Source: Bacillota bacterium (GTDB lineage: Bacteria > Bacillota > Syntrophomonadia > Syntrophomonadales > Syntrophomonadaceae). Taken from it: 44,041 nucleotides of DNA. The notes under the pieces are model-generated. The model saw only the letters and a list, made by a program, of their open reading frames with translations, was not told where the DNA came from and ran no database searches. The translations under genes were made by a program, and so were the position numbers. This document shows, one piece after another, positions 8,629 to 17,319 of the stretch. The stretch lies in contig JAKPGY010000045.1 in assembly GCA_029550685.1 (NCBI GenBank), positions 1 to 44,041 on the forward strand, in the 5' to 3' direction. Every line of letters starts with the position of its first letter. Within the stretch, counting starts at the first letter, position 1.

Positions 8629-9780
8629 TTATGAGGAAGATTCCTTTAAGCGAGCTAAAAAATTCTTCAGCCAGTTCTCAATTGCAGTCTCTTCGCCGTA
8701 TATATCTTCACCTACCATCAACGGCACGTTATCCACCGGTTTGCCGTCGGCTAGGATACTAATGCTACCCACCCGCACTCCTTTTCTAACCGGAAGCTTA
8801 ATTTGGTAATTAATATCCACTCTTTTTTCTATGTTAGGGGATCCTTCACCCAACCATAGTTCAACTTGGTGTTCTGGCACTATGGGGATCAGTATCCCTT
8901 TATCTGACGGGATCTCCTTGAATGTTTCCCCCTGGAACAGTATGACAACAGATTTGGTCTGGTTGAAACCATACTCTAATAACCGGACGCAGTCACCCGG
9001 GCGACTCCCCGAATTCAAGGTTACCGCTATCAATTGGCGGCCGTTGCGCTTAGCTGAGGCTAGCAAACATTTACCTGCTGCATTGGTAGTACCGGTTTTT
9101 ATTCCATTAGCTCCCGGATACACATCCAGCAAGGTGTTGGTGTTCTTTAATACCAAGGGCTGCTGGTAACCAGGATGTTTGAATTCTACCTGACGCGCAT
9201 TTACCAATTCAGCTATCTTCGGAATGGTTAAAGCATATCTCCCCAATATAGCTAAATCATAAGCAGTACTAACGTGTTCCCGGGAGGGTAACCCGGACGA
9301 ATTTTCAAAATGGGTTTGACTGGCTCCCAGCAGGAAGGCTTTTTTATTCATAAGATGAGCAAAAAAGCGTTCGTCCCCGGATACATGTTCAGCCAGTACC
9401 ACCGCGGCATCATTGGCAGACTTGACCAGAGCAGCTTTAAGCAGTTCTTCGATCGTCAACTGTTGGCCTGCTTTTAGTCCGATGGCGTATTCGGGCGTCC
9501 GTGCGGCATTGTCACTTACAATGGCCACCTCGTTTGTATCAGCATAATCCAAAACCACAATGGCGGTTAATACCTTAGTGGTACTGGCTACCGGCCGGGG
9601 TTTATCTGCATTGCGGCTTAAAATCAGCTGGCCTTTTTCCGCATCCATCAGGCAGTAATAATTACTGGATAGGTATGGGGGTGCTGCCTGAACTGGTCCG
9701 CTCCATCCCAGGGTAAACTGAAAAATCAAGGCAAGAAAGATTATTCTAATTAGTTTTAATATCACCTTGAGTTTTTCCAT
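8629..9780 (-). CDS. dacF: D-alanyl-D-alanine carboxypeptidase, PBP5/DacF type
   Basis: Exported class C penicillin-binding protein that trims the terminal D-Ala from peptidoglycan stem peptides. It has an N-terminal hydrophobic signal/anchor (about 10-33, ending AxA-like at VQAA). The three active-site motifs follow: Ser66-T-T-Lys69, Ser121-A-Asn123 and Lys228-T-Gly230. The C-terminal beta domain and a short amphipathic tail are as in PBP5. At 383 aa it has the family length. The start overlaps the deacetylase gene by 35 bp and has only a weak AAGG upstream, so expression may rely on coupling. DacF-type enzymes act in spore cortex maturation in Bacillus; that specific role here is inference. 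Confidence 0.95.
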   Translation of the reverse strand: MEKLKVILKLIRIIFLALIFQFTLGWSGPVQAAPPYLSSNYYCLMDAEKGQLILSRNADKPRPVASTTKVLTAIVVLDYADTNEVAIVSDNAARTPEYAIGLKAGQQLTIEELLKAALVKSANDAAVVLAEHVSGDERFFAHLMNKKAFLLGASQTHFENSSGLPSREHVSTAYDLAILGRYALTIPKIAELVNARQVEFKHPGYQQPLVLKNTNTLLDVYPGANGIKTGTTNAAGKCLLASAKRNGRQLIAVTLNSGSRPGDCVRLLEYGFNQTKSVVILFQGETFKEIPSDKGILIPIVPEHQVELWLGEGSPNIEKRVDINYQIKLPVRKGVRVGSISILADGKPVDNVPLMVGEDIYGEETAIENWLKNFLARLKESSS

Positions 9781-10492
9781 CCTTTACAATTATCTTTTCC
9801 ATAGGAACCATATTATAGCCATCCTGCTGCAACTGATCAAGCAGATCGGGCAGAGCTTCAGCTGTGGGCTCTGTAGGATGCATAAGAATAATGGCATCGT
9901 TATGCACTTTATTCATGACTCTCTTTACAATAGTGTCTGCATCCGGTCTTTGCCAGTCTATAGTATCAACACTCCACATGGTTAAGTCATATCCTAATTC
10001 CGTGACCACGGTCATCAGTTGCTTGTTTTGTTCACCGTAGGGTGGTGTAAAGAAAGTGCTTTTACGACCAGTAACCTCAGCGATTACCTTCTCGGTCTTC
10101 TTAATCTGTTCAGCCATCTGGTCGGGGGTTAAAGTGTTGAAATGTACATGTTTATAACCGTGATTCTGGATGCTATGTCCTTCTTGGGACATCTGCTTTA
10201 ACAATTCCCGGTTCTTTTCCGCCCAGGTACCAGTAACATAAAAAGTTACAACGGTTTTATGTTTCTTAAACTCAGACAGCATCTGAGGTATATATTCTTC
10301 ACCCCAGTCTACATTCACAGTGATAGCCACATTTTTCTGGCCGGTATTTCCTTGATAGATGGGTTCATTCAGCCGGGTGGCAATACCCGTTTCATTAAAG
10401 TACAGCAAAGAGAACCCCACAAAACCTGCCAGCAGTATCACCAGCATAGCCATGCTTAACAAATTTCGCCGGGAAAAATAGTATACTTTCAT
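9746..10492 (-). CDS. Polysaccharide deacetylase-family protein (YlxY-like)
   Basis: Membrane-anchored NodB-homology (CE4) protein of 248 aa with an N-terminal TM helix (about 12-32). The fold is clear: the HSIQNHGYKH zinc motif (H111 and H115), the TPPYGEQN motif 3, WSVDTIDW motif 4 and ILMHPTEP motif 5. Two catalytic positions are unusual. Motif 1 reads NVDWGEE instead of TFDDG, leaving one Asp. The arginine normally ahead of PPYG is Thr149. B. subtilis YlxY, next to pnp and mlpA, is the syntenic relative. The start at 10490-10492 has GGGGAGG upstream and shares ATGA with the preceding stop; the longer in-frame start precedes the RBS and is rejected. Activity on peptidoglycan or another glycan is unproven. 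Confidence 0.9.
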   Translation of the reverse strand: MKVYYFSRRNLLSMAMLVILLAGFVGFSLLYFNETGIATRLNEPIYQGNTGQKNVAITVNVDWGEEYIPQMLSEFKKHKTVVTFYVTGTWAEKNRELLKQMSQEGHSIQNHGYKHVHFNTLTPDQMAEQIKKTEKVIAEVTGRKSTFFTPPYGEQNKQLMTVVTELGYDLTMWSVDTIDWQRPDADTIVKRVMNKVHNDAIILMHPTEPTAEALPDLLDQLQQDGYNMVPMEKIIVKDGKTQGDIKTN

Positions 10493-11292
10493 TCTCTTTT
10501 TTCCTCCCCTAATATAGAAACCCATACTCTGCCTTCACTTACCTGGGACTTAATAATTATTGGACTATTGGTCTGATTGCGGATACGAAGATCATTGCCT
10601 CCATATGCTACCGAAGCATCTTTGTCTTTGGGCACATAATGAACTGGTTTGCTGTGTGGATGCCTTTCCAGGATCTGCAGTTTAGCGGCTAAAGCAGCAT
10701 TATAAACGGTACTGGATACCTGGCACACTCCTCCCCCATAATCATAGTTGTTAGCACCCATCAAAATAACCGGTGCTGGTTCATACCCGCGTTCCGGAGT
10801 TCTTGGACCGACTACTTCATTAAATGAAAAAACCTGATTGGGCCAGATTACCGTATTGTCAATTGCCTCCGCAGCCAGGAGAATATTGGTGGAGCGCTGC
10901 TTAGAGCCATAGATATGAGTGGAATAGGAGCCAATGCTTTTTAACCCTTCCAGGTCTTGACTGCGATACCTGCTCGGTATGCTGTTGCGAACCAGGGAAA
11001 CAGTTTTATTGGTTTGGGCTTGCATGACATTGTTAACCGTAGTCAGTACATCAACCGTCACTCCTGGCTCTTCAGGTATAATTCGGCCAGTTCTCTTATC
11101 TAATTCCGGTTCTTTGGGAAGACGCCATTCCTGCATGGCCATTTCTATTACCAAAGCTTTGACTTCTTCTCTCAACATTCCGCTCATATCGTGACCTTCC
11201 AGGCTAACACCTGGTTTCACTCCATACATATCCCTGATAAAGTTGTCCAGCCAAGCAGTAACTACAGAAATACTGATGAAGAAGGCAATCAT
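10489..11292 (-). CDS. VanW-domain protein, probably membrane-anchored
   Basis: Protein with a short peptidoglycan-binding-like N-terminal region and a VanW domain (about 120-250) carrying the hallmark GGGVCQVSSTVYNAAL (186-201). VanW proteins are linked to the envelope, but no reaction is established. The annotated ATG at 11290-11292 has no Shine-Dalgarno. The frame stays open upstream to a TGA, adding a basic stretch and a longer hydrophobic helix. A GGGGTGG lies just before an in-frame ATA (11344-11346), so the real start may be non-canonical. It is followed by the deacetylase with a 4-bp ATGA overlap. With dacF it forms a cell-wall group inserted between pnp and mlpA. Confidence 0.88.
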   Translation of the reverse strand: MIAFFISISVVTAWLDNFIRDMYGVKPGVSLEGHDMSGMLREEVKALVIEMAMQEWRLPKEPELDKRTGRIIPEEPGVTVDVLTTVNNVMQAQTNKTVSLVRNSIPSRYRSQDLEGLKSIGSYSTHIYGSKQRSTNILLAAEAIDNTVIWPNQVFSFNEVVGPRTPERGYEPAPVILMGANNYDYGGGVCQVSSTVYNAALAAKLQILERHPHSKPVHYVPKDKDASVAYGGNDLRIRNQTNSPIIIKSQVSEGRVWVSILGEEKRE

Positions 11293-11429
11293 TAAAAAGA
11301 TACGGCTGTTTAGGCGGATGATATAGAACCGGTTCTTAAAAAATATTGCCCACCCCTGCTGTCAAATATTCTCTAAATACTATTCCAAAATAAGCTTGCC
11401 TATTCGGCTTTTACAGGAAAAGTGCTCAG

Positions 11430-11460
11430 AAAACGCAAATAAACCGAGACAACTCGGTTT
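11430..11460 (-). terminator. Probable terminator downstream of pnp
   Basis: Minus strand AAACCGAG-TTGT-CTCGGTTT followed by ATTTGCGTTTTC. Outer arms GCAAAT/ATTTGC could extend the structure. The U-tract is imperfect, so readthrough is likely. The rest of the roughly 200-bp gap before the VanW gene (11293-11429) shows no promoter I can defend. Confidence 0.7.
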
Positions 11461-11495
11461 ACTTGATCATTTGCGGTACAGGTTAATCGCCTAAA

Positions 11496-13604
11496 TTAAT
11501 TATGTTTCCTTTGTTTAAGCAAGGCTTTGCGGGATAAGTTGACCCGTCCTTGTTTATCAATTTCAGTAACTTTAACGTCAATTTTATCCCCGATGTTTAC
11601 TACATCAGTGACCTTGTTAACTCTTTCCTCAGCTAACTGGGATATGTGGACCAAACCTTCTTTTCCTTGGGTTCCCAGCACGCCGGGGATGATCTCCACA
11701 AAGGCTCCAAAATCCATGATGCGTTTCACGGTTCCGGTATAAGTCTTACCCACTTCAACTTCAGCAATAATGGATTCAATGTAGAATTTAGCTTTGCGGG
11801 CAGCTTCTTCATCAGTAGCCATTATAAATAAGGTGCCATCGTCTTCGATATCAATTTTACATCCTGTTTCATCAACTATTTTGTGAATAGTTTTGCCGCC
11901 TGGCCCAATTATCTCCCGAATCTTCTCAACCGGAACAGTCATTCGGGTTAAGCGGGGAGCATAAGGCGAAAGCTCGCTATTGGGCATATCAATAACTTCA
12001 TTCATTTTGCTCATTATGAACATCCGGCCCTTTCTGGCCTTTTCCAGGGCAGTAGCAACAATTTCCCGGTTTACACCGGCAATTTTGATATCCATCTGAA
12101 TGGCTGTTACACCAATCTCCGTACCAGCCAGTTTGAAATCCATATCACCCAGAGCGTCCTCGATACCCTGAATATCAGTTATAATGGCAAATTTGTCATC
12201 CCGTTTGACCAGACCCATAGCTACACCTGCTACCGGGCGTTTAATAGGTACGCCTGCATGCATCAAGGACAGTGAACTGCCGCATACGCTGGCCATAGAG
12301 CTGGACCCGTTTGATTCCAGTACTTCTGATACTACCCTGATGGTATAAGGGAATTCATCTTCACCAGGCAATACCGCCAGCAAAGCCCGTTCCGCCAAAG
12401 CTCCGTGACCGATTTCCCTGCGGCCCGGTCCCCGCATGGGGCGTACTTCTCCCACACTGTAAGGCGGGAAATTGTAATGATGAATGTAACGTTTGGATTC
12501 CTCTATACCTAGTCCATCCAGGATTTGCTCCTCACTGGCAGCTCCCAGAGTAGTAACAGACAACACCTGGGTTTGTCCACGGGTAAACAGAGCTGAACCA
12601 TGAGGACGGGGAAGATATCCCACTTCACAGGTAATGGGCCGGATCTCGTCCAACTCCCTGCCATCCACACGTTCGCCATCATCAATCAGCATACTGCGTA
12701 CAATGTCTTTTAAAATACTATCCAGCAGGGCGTCGATTTCCTTGATATTATCCGGATAAATTTCTGCAAAATGTTCCATAATGGATTCTTTCGCTTGGTC
12801 CATAGAGGCTTCACGAGCCTTTTTATCCGGGTTGCGAACTGCCTGGTTCAGAATAGGTGTGGCATAAGTACTGACTTCTTCCTCAATAGCTGAATCTAGT
12901 TCAAAAGTCTTTACTTCGAATTTGGGAACTTGGAGTTCTTCAATAATTGGTTCCTGGAATACACATAAACGCTTAATTTCTTCGTGCGCAAAGAAAATCG
13001 CGTCCAGAACTTGCTCTTCGGGTATCTCGTTGGCACTGCCTTCCACCATCATTATGGCTTCTTTGGTACCGGCTACCGTAATATGCATGTCACTCTTGCG
13101 GGTTTGTTCCACGGTAGGGTTAATAACCAGTTGACCATCAACCATACCCACCACCACACCAGCTATCGGGCCCGCAAATGGTATGTTGGAAACATTGAGC
13201 GCTACTGAGGCTCCAATCATAGCCGTAACATCTGGTGGGTTATCCTTTTCCACCGAAAGAACCGTAGCTACCACATGGACATCATTGCGAAATCCTTTGG
13301 GAAACAGCGGTCGAATTGGACGGTCTATTAACCGAGCGGATAAGGTCGCTAATTCAGTGGCTCTTCCTTCCCGCTTAATAAAACCTCCCGGAATTTTGCC
13401 CGCAGCATATTGTTTCTCTTCATAATCTACGGTGAGTGGAAAGAAATCAATTCCTTCCCGGGGTTCCTTAGAGGCAGTAGCGGTAACTAAAACCACCGTG
13501 TCACCATACCTTACCACAGCAGCACCGTTAGCCTGCTTGGCAACCTGCCCGACCTCTATCACTAGTGGGCGACCGGCTACCTCGGTTTGATACTTATGAA
13601 CTAT
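11496..13604 (-). CDS. pnp: Polyribonucleotide nucleotidyltransferase (PNPase), apparent AUA start
   Basis: Phosphorolytic 3'-5' exoribonuclease with two RNase PH cores, a linking helical domain, then KH ([20 protein letters not shown]) and S1 ([20 protein letters not shown]) RNA-binding domains. It is the core degradosome-type nuclease. The first canonical start codon is GTG at 13560-13562, but it has no RBS and would remove the conserved beta strand before [13 protein letters not shown]. In frame upstream the codons read [14 protein letters not shown], which aligns with E. coli PNPase (PIVRKFQYG). AAAGGGGG (13613-13620) lies exactly eight bases before the ATA at 13602-13604. No ATG, GTG or TTG exists there, so AUA initiation (702 aa) is my best call. 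The gene follows rpsO, as is usual. Confidence 0.95.
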   Translation of the reverse strand: MVHKYQTEVAGRPLVIEVGQVAKQANGAAVVRYGDTVVLVTATASKEPREGIDFFPLTVDYEEKQYAAGKIPGGFIKREGRATELATLSARLIDRPIRPLFPKGFRNDVHVVATVLSVEKDNPPDVTAMIGASVALNVSNIPFAGPIAGVVVGMVDGQLVINPTVEQTRKSDMHITVAGTKEAIMMVEGSANEIPEEQVLDAIFFAHEEIKRLCVFQEPIIEELQVPKFEVKTFELDSAIEEEVSTYATPILNQAVRNPDKKAREASMDQAKESIMEHFAEIYPDNIKEIDALLDSILKDIVRSMLIDDGERVDGRELDEIRPITCEVGYLPRPHGSALFTRGQTQVLSVTTLGAASEEQILDGLGIEESKRYIHHYNFPPYSVGEVRPMRGPGRREIGHGALAERALLAVLPGEDEFPYTIRVVSEVLESNGSSSMASVCGSSLSLMHAGVPIKRPVAGVAMGLVKRDDKFAIITDIQGIEDALGDMDFKLAGTEIGVTAIQMDIKIAGVNREIVATALEKARKGRMFIMSKMNEVIDMPNSELSPYAPRLTRMTVPVEKIREIIGPGGKTIHKIVDETGCKIDIEDDGTLFIMATDEEAARKAKFYIESIIAEVEVGKTYTGTVKRIMDFGAFVEIIPGVLGTQGKEGLVHISQLAEERVNKVTDVVNIGDKIDVKVTEIDKQGRVNLSRKALLKQRKHN

Positions 13605-13636
13605 AGTTAATTCCCCCTTTCCAAGTCAATAAAGTT

Positions 13637-13658
13637 AAAGAGCGGATAGCCGCTCTTT
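13637..13658 (-). terminator. rpsO-pnp intergenic hairpin
   Basis: Minus strand AAAGAGCGG-CTAT-CCGCTCTTT starting at the rpsO stop codon, followed by the poor U-tract AACTTTATT. It is either a partial terminator or an RNase processing site. In E. coli the equivalent spot is an RNase III site through which PNPase controls its own mRNA. Confidence 0.7.
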
Positions 13659-13926
13659 ACCTGCGTAGTCCAAGTTTAGTTACAATGCTCCGGTAGCGCT
13701 CAAAGTCATTCTTTTTCAGGTAATCCAAAAGAGAACGACGTTGTCCAACCATCTTAAGTAAGCCTCTGCGGGAATGGAAATCTTTTTTGTTGGCCTTCAG
13801 GTGTTCATTCAAATAGTTAATGCGCTCAGTCAAAATAGCTATTTGTACTTCGGGAGAGCCAGTATCGTTTTCATGAATCTGAAAGGCCTTGATGATTTCC
13901 TGTTTGCGTTCTTGTGACAGAGCCAA
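13657..13926 (-). CDS. rpsO: Small ribosomal subunit protein uS15
   Basis: Primary 16S rRNA-binding protein of the 30S platform. The sequence [20 protein letters not shown], the [20 protein letters not shown] core and the [12 protein letters not shown] end are diagnostic. I place the start at the TTG at 13924-13926, which has GGAGG eight bases upstream and gives the standard 89 aa with mature Ala-Leu-Ser. The upstream GTG lies inside the Shine-Dalgarno and is rejected. S15 commonly represses its own mRNA through a structured leader, and hairpins are present upstream. Confidence 0.98.
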   Translation of the reverse strand: MALSQERKQEIIKAFQIHENDTGSPEVQIAILTERINYLNEHLKANKKDFHSRRGLLKMVGQRRSLLDYLKKNDFERYRSIVTKLGLRR

Positions 13927-14080
13927 GTAACTCACCTCCTTACATTAAATCGCCATAAACCCAGCAAAGCGTCGGTGAATCGCTTTCCCGAGCCTATGGT
14001 TAGGCAATACCCTGATACCCTTATTATTGTATTTTTCCACAAATACTTTCCTTTATACAGGACATCTTCCGGGCACCAAA
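13927..14080 (-). promoter_or_regulatory. Structured rpsO leader, candidate S15 autoregulatory site
   Basis: About 150 nt of untranslated RNA between the predicted start site and rpsO. Two hairpins are obvious: GCCTAACCATAGGC (13992-14005) and AAAGCG/CGCTTT (13966-13971 with 13981-13986). They lie directly before the RBS. S15 leaders of Bacillota often use such junctions to mimic 16S rRNA. Whether this one binds S15 is inference. Confidence 0.5.
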
Positions 14081-14084
14081 TTAG

Positions 14085-14113
14085 ATTTTAACACAGCGGA
14101 AATTAATTGTAAA
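14085..14113 (-). promoter_or_regulatory. rpsO-pnp promoter
   Basis: Minus-strand TTTACA (14108-14113) and TAAAAT (14085-14090) are separated by 17 bp, placed just after the ribF stop codon. Confidence 0.7.
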
Positions 14114-14122
14114 TCCAAGGCA

Positions 14123-15055
14123 CTACCCGGGTATATATACAATTCTAGCAGCTTCATCCCGATCTTTCTTGATCTGCTCTGTCAAGTCTTCTATACTGTT
14201 AAACTTTCGTTCATCTCTGATTTTCTTGAAAAAAGTCAGCCTCATTTCCTGACCATAGATATCCTGATCAAAGTCAATAAGATGAGCTTCTACGGTAGTA
14301 GGAAACTCCTCATGGAAAGTAGGTTTACGCCCAATATTCACTACTGCTTTGACCGTAAGGCTGCCTATACTGGCCAGGGCAGCATATACGCCATTCGCGG
14401 GAATAGTGAGTTCTTGATCCACGCTTAAATTAGCAGTGGGAAATCCTATTGTTCTACCTCTTTGTTCGCCTTTTATGACTTGTCCTGACAAAATGGGGTA
14501 GCTGCCCAGCATCTCAGCAGCCCTTTCAATATCACCCTGCTCTAAAGCTTGACGAATAGAGCTACTGGATACAATCTGCCCGTTAATTTTCACTGGTTCA
14601 ATAATTACCGTGTTAAACCCATATTGGTATCCCAATTGTTTGAGTAACTCAGGAGTACCTGCTCCCCGATATCCAAAAGAGTAGTTAAATCCTACTACCA
14701 CTTGCTGGACATGGAGTTTTTCTACCAGTATATGTTGTACAAACTCTTGAGGGGAGCTCTGGGCCACCTGAGGAGTAAAAGCAGCATAAATAAGCAAATC
14801 CAAACCTAGGACTTCCAGCAACTCTGCTTTGCGCTGGGGGGTTACCAGGAGTTTTGGAGCTGTAGCCGGTTTAATAATCCGGGCAGGATGAGGGTCAAAT
14901 ATGTAAGCGGCTGCAGTTCCCTGGTTATTCCTGGCATAATTCACACATTCTTTAATCAGCTGCTGGTGTCCTAAATGAACGCCGTCAAAATTACCCAGTG
15001 CCAGACAAAGTGGCCCTGATGGTTGATACTGCTCTAAGTTGCGAATCAATTTCAT
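14123..15055 (-). CDS. ribF: Bifunctional riboflavin kinase / FAD synthetase
   Basis: Converts riboflavin to FMN and then to FAD in the cytosol. The N-terminal nucleotidyltransferase domain shows GNFDGVHLGH (21-30) and FDPHP. The C-terminal flavokinase domain shows GRTIGFPTANL, the conserved NIGRKPTF and the EAHLIDFDQDIYGQ motif. Its 310 aa is the family length. AAAGGAG precedes the ATG. It sits 18 bp after truB in the usual infB-rbfA-truB-ribF-rpsO order. Confidence 0.97.
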   Translation of the reverse strand: MKLIRNLEQYQPSGPLCLALGNFDGVHLGHQQLIKECVNYARNNQGTAAAYIFDPHPARIIKPATAPKLLVTPQRKAELLEVLGLDLLIYAAFTPQVAQSSPQEFVQHILVEKLHVQQVVVGFNYSFGYRGAGTPELLKQLGYQYGFNTVIIEPVKINGQIVSSSSIRQALEQGDIERAAEMLGSYPILSGQVIKGEQRGRTIGFPTANLSVDQELTIPANGVYAALASIGSLTVKAVVNIGRKPTFHEEFPTTVEAHLIDFDQDIYGQEMRLTFFKKIRDERKFNSIEDLTEQIKKDRDEAARIVYIPG

Positions 15056-15073
15056 ATGTGCCTGCTCCTTTGA

Positions 15074-15964
15074 TTACTGAATATGGAACACCCGTTCTGG
15101 TTTTAAGTAGTCTTTATCGTCACGGCGTCGCACTTGCGCGATAGCTAATAAAGTTTTATCAGGACGATACACCCTTACTAAGTTGGCTGAAAGCTCCATA
15201 GCAGCAACGATAGTCTGACCGTTTTCCATCCCCCGCACATCCTCCGGGGTACGCAATATCACTGCAGGCCAATGCTGCAAAGGATAATCCAAGGGTAAAA
15301 GCAAGTTGGACCAGCAATCTAACGCCTCATCTAAACTAGTTGCTTCTGCTAGCGTAAATTCTCCGGAACGAGTCCTGGTTAAAGCCGATAAAAAAGCACC
15401 TGTCCCCAACTTTTGCCCCATATCATGACATAGAGTTCTTATGTAGGTTCCCCTGGAACAAACTATTCTTAGTTCAGCAACTGGATAACGATCCCGGTTA
15501 TCGAATCCCAGTAATTCTAAAGATTTAATTTCCACTGGTCGTTTTTTTCTGGTCACGGTCTGGCCTTGGCGAGCCAGTTCATACAGCCTGATTCCATCAT
15601 GGTGAACAGCAGAATACATTGGCGGCTCTTGCCAAATTATCCCCTTAAATAACGGCAGCACGGCTTCGACCTGCTCACGATTTACAAAGGCAGATTGACA
15701 ATCGGTTATATTGCCCCAGGCATCCTGGGTATCCGAGACTGCCCCTAGAGTCATACTGGCTATATATTCTTTATCACCTCTCTCTAGATAGGGAATAATC
15801 CTGGTAGCTTGTCCGATTGCTATGGGCAAAACCCCAGTAGCCATAGGATCCAGGGTACCCAAATGCCCTATACGGGTACCTCTGGGGAAACATCTTTTCA
15901 GCCGGCGGATAACATCAAAAGATGTTATCCCGGACGGTTTACTGATATTCAAAAAACCGTGCAT
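15074..15964 (-). CDS. truB: tRNA pseudouridine-55 synthase
   Basis: Isomerises U55 in the T-loop of tRNAs. The catalytic Asp39 is in GHLGTLDPMATGVLP, the KPSGITSFDV opening is typical, and the RCSRGTYIRTL-type motif (here CSRGTYIRTLCHDMG) marks the core. A short C-terminal PUA-like segment ends the 296-aa chain. The ATG begins immediately after the nrnA stop with no gap, indicating coupling within the nusA-infB operon. Confidence 0.97.
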   Translation of the reverse strand: MHGFLNISKPSGITSFDVIRRLKRCFPRGTRIGHLGTLDPMATGVLPIAIGQATRIIPYLERGDKEYIASMTLGAVSDTQDAWGNITDCQSAFVNREQVEAVLPLFKGIIWQEPPMYSAVHHDGIRLYELARQGQTVTRKKRPVEIKSLELLGFDNRDRYPVAELRIVCSRGTYIRTLCHDMGQKLGTGAFLSALTRTRSGEFTLAEATSLDEALDCWSNLLLPLDYPLQHWPAVILRTPEDVRGMENGQTIVAAMELSANLVRVYRPDKTLLAIAQVRRRDDKDYLKPERVFHIQ

Positions 15965-16930
15965 TCAACTGATCACTTCCCTGACCATCTGCACTACCCT
16001 CTGGGTTACCTGGCCTAGGCTTCCTTCAAGCCTGGCTCCGGCAGCCTGCCTATGACCTCCTCCTCCCAATCTGGCAGCCAAGCTGGCCACATCTACTTTG
16101 CCCTTAGACCTAAAGCCAATTTTGCAAACCCCAGGACTGATTTCGCGTATAAGCAGTCCCACTTCGACCCCGGCTATTGAGCGGGTGTAGTTAATTATCC
16201 CTTCCGGGTGCAGGTTTAAGGCCCCAATCCGGGCCACATCATCATAAGCCAGGGTCATCCAGGCTATATGCCCCGATTCATCCCAGGCCAGATTTTGTAA
16301 GGCTAGCTTTAAAAGCAACACTTCTTCCCGGGGTTTGGACTCAAACAATTCAATGCGTGCTCTCTCTAAATCCACTCCGCTCCTAAGCAGCTGGGCAGCC
16401 ACCTCCAAAGTTTCCGGCCGGGTACTGCTATACATAAAGCGGCCTGAGTCCATAACCAGACCTGCATACAGGCACTGGGCTATTACCGGGGTAATTTCTA
16501 CTTCTAATTCTTTGAGTAAATAATAAACCAATTCTGCGGTGGCAGCTGCTTTATCATCGATATAGTTATAATCGCTATAAGAAGGATTGGTGGCGTGGTG
16601 GTCAATATTAATGGTTACGGAACGCTGGTGAAGTCTACCCTGCACTAATTCTCCAGCTCTTTCCTCATCGGAACAATCCAGAAAAATAACGGCATCCGGT
16701 AAATCATCATCTGAAGGAAGCGGCCTTAACCTATCGCTGCCGGGAAGGTAATTATAAATGGGGGGTACAGGATCTTCCAATCCCAGCACCACCCTTTTCC
16801 CTAATGAGTTCAGTCCCCAGAAAAGCCCCAGTAACGAACCAATACAGTCTCCATCGGGGATCACATGTCCCACCAAAACCCAGGCAGGATATTTTTTGAT
16901 AATCGCCGCGATCTCAGACAAGGTATTCAT
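15965..16930 (-). CDS. nrnA: DHH/DHHA1 phosphoesterase, oligoribonuclease NrnA family
   Basis: Manganese-dependent phosphoesterase of 321 aa that degrades short RNAs (nanoRNA) and can hydrolyse pAp in the B. subtilis relative. The DHH domain shows GHVIPDGDCIGS, FLDCSDEE and the NIDHHATN triad. The DHHA1 domain ends with GGGGHRQAAGARL. Its start shares ATGA with the rbfA stop. Relatives also cleave linear pApA from c-di-AMP breakdown, which is of interest given the c-di-AMP riboswitch in this window, but that specificity is not visible here. Confidence 0.94.
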   Translation of the reverse strand: MNTLSEIAAIIKKYPAWVLVGHVIPDGDCIGSLLGLFWGLNSLGKRVVLGLEDPVPPIYNYLPGSDRLRPLPSDDDLPDAVIFLDCSDEERAGELVQGRLHQRSVTINIDHHATNPSYSDYNYIDDKAAATAELVYYLLKELEVEITPVIAQCLYAGLVMDSGRFMYSSTRPETLEVAAQLLRSGVDLERARIELFESKPREEVLLLKLALQNLAWDESGHIAWMTLAYDDVARIGALNLHPEGIINYTRSIAGVEVGLLIREISPGVCKIGFRSKGKVDVASLAARLGGGGHRQAAGARLEGSLGQVTQRVVQMVREVIS

Positions 16931-17295
16931 TCCTTACTCTTAGTTCCTTCCTCCATAATTTCATCTAAAAGGGAAGACATGCGAATGCCATGTTCAATGG
17001 ATCGATCTAAGCGGAAGTCTATCTCGGGAGCATGGCGGATTTGTACTTCGGCAGCAACACCGCTGCGAATAAACCCGCGCGCTTTTTGCAGGGCTGCCAT
17101 GGTTTCCTGTTGTTTTTGCTCGTCCCCCATTATACTTATATAAACCCGGGCATGACTCAAGTCATTGGATACTTCAACCCGGCTGACCGATACGGTTGAG
17201 AAATCCAAGCGGGGATCTTTTATTTCTTCCTGCAAAATCCGGGACAATATCCTCTTCATTTCAACAGCCATACGTTCTTGTCTACGCCGGCTCAT
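16927..17295 (-). CDS. rbfA: Ribosome-binding factor A
   Basis: KH-like 30S assembly factor that helps mature the 5' end of 16S rRNA. MSRRRQERMAVEMKRILSRIL and the EEIKDPRL segment are diagnostic. The start is set at the ATG at 17293-17295, with GGGGGG five bases upstream, giving 122 aa. An earlier in-frame start lies in the RBS region and is rejected. It follows infB after 24 bases. Confidence 0.96.
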   Translation of the reverse strand: MSRRRQERMAVEMKRILSRILQEEIKDPRLDFSTVSVSRVEVSNDLSHARVYISIMGDEQKQQETMAALQKARGFIRSGVAAEVQIRHAPEIDFRLDRSIEHGIRMSSLLDEIMEEGTKSKE

Positions 17296-17319
17296 ATTAT
17301 CCCCCCATTGCTGCACATA

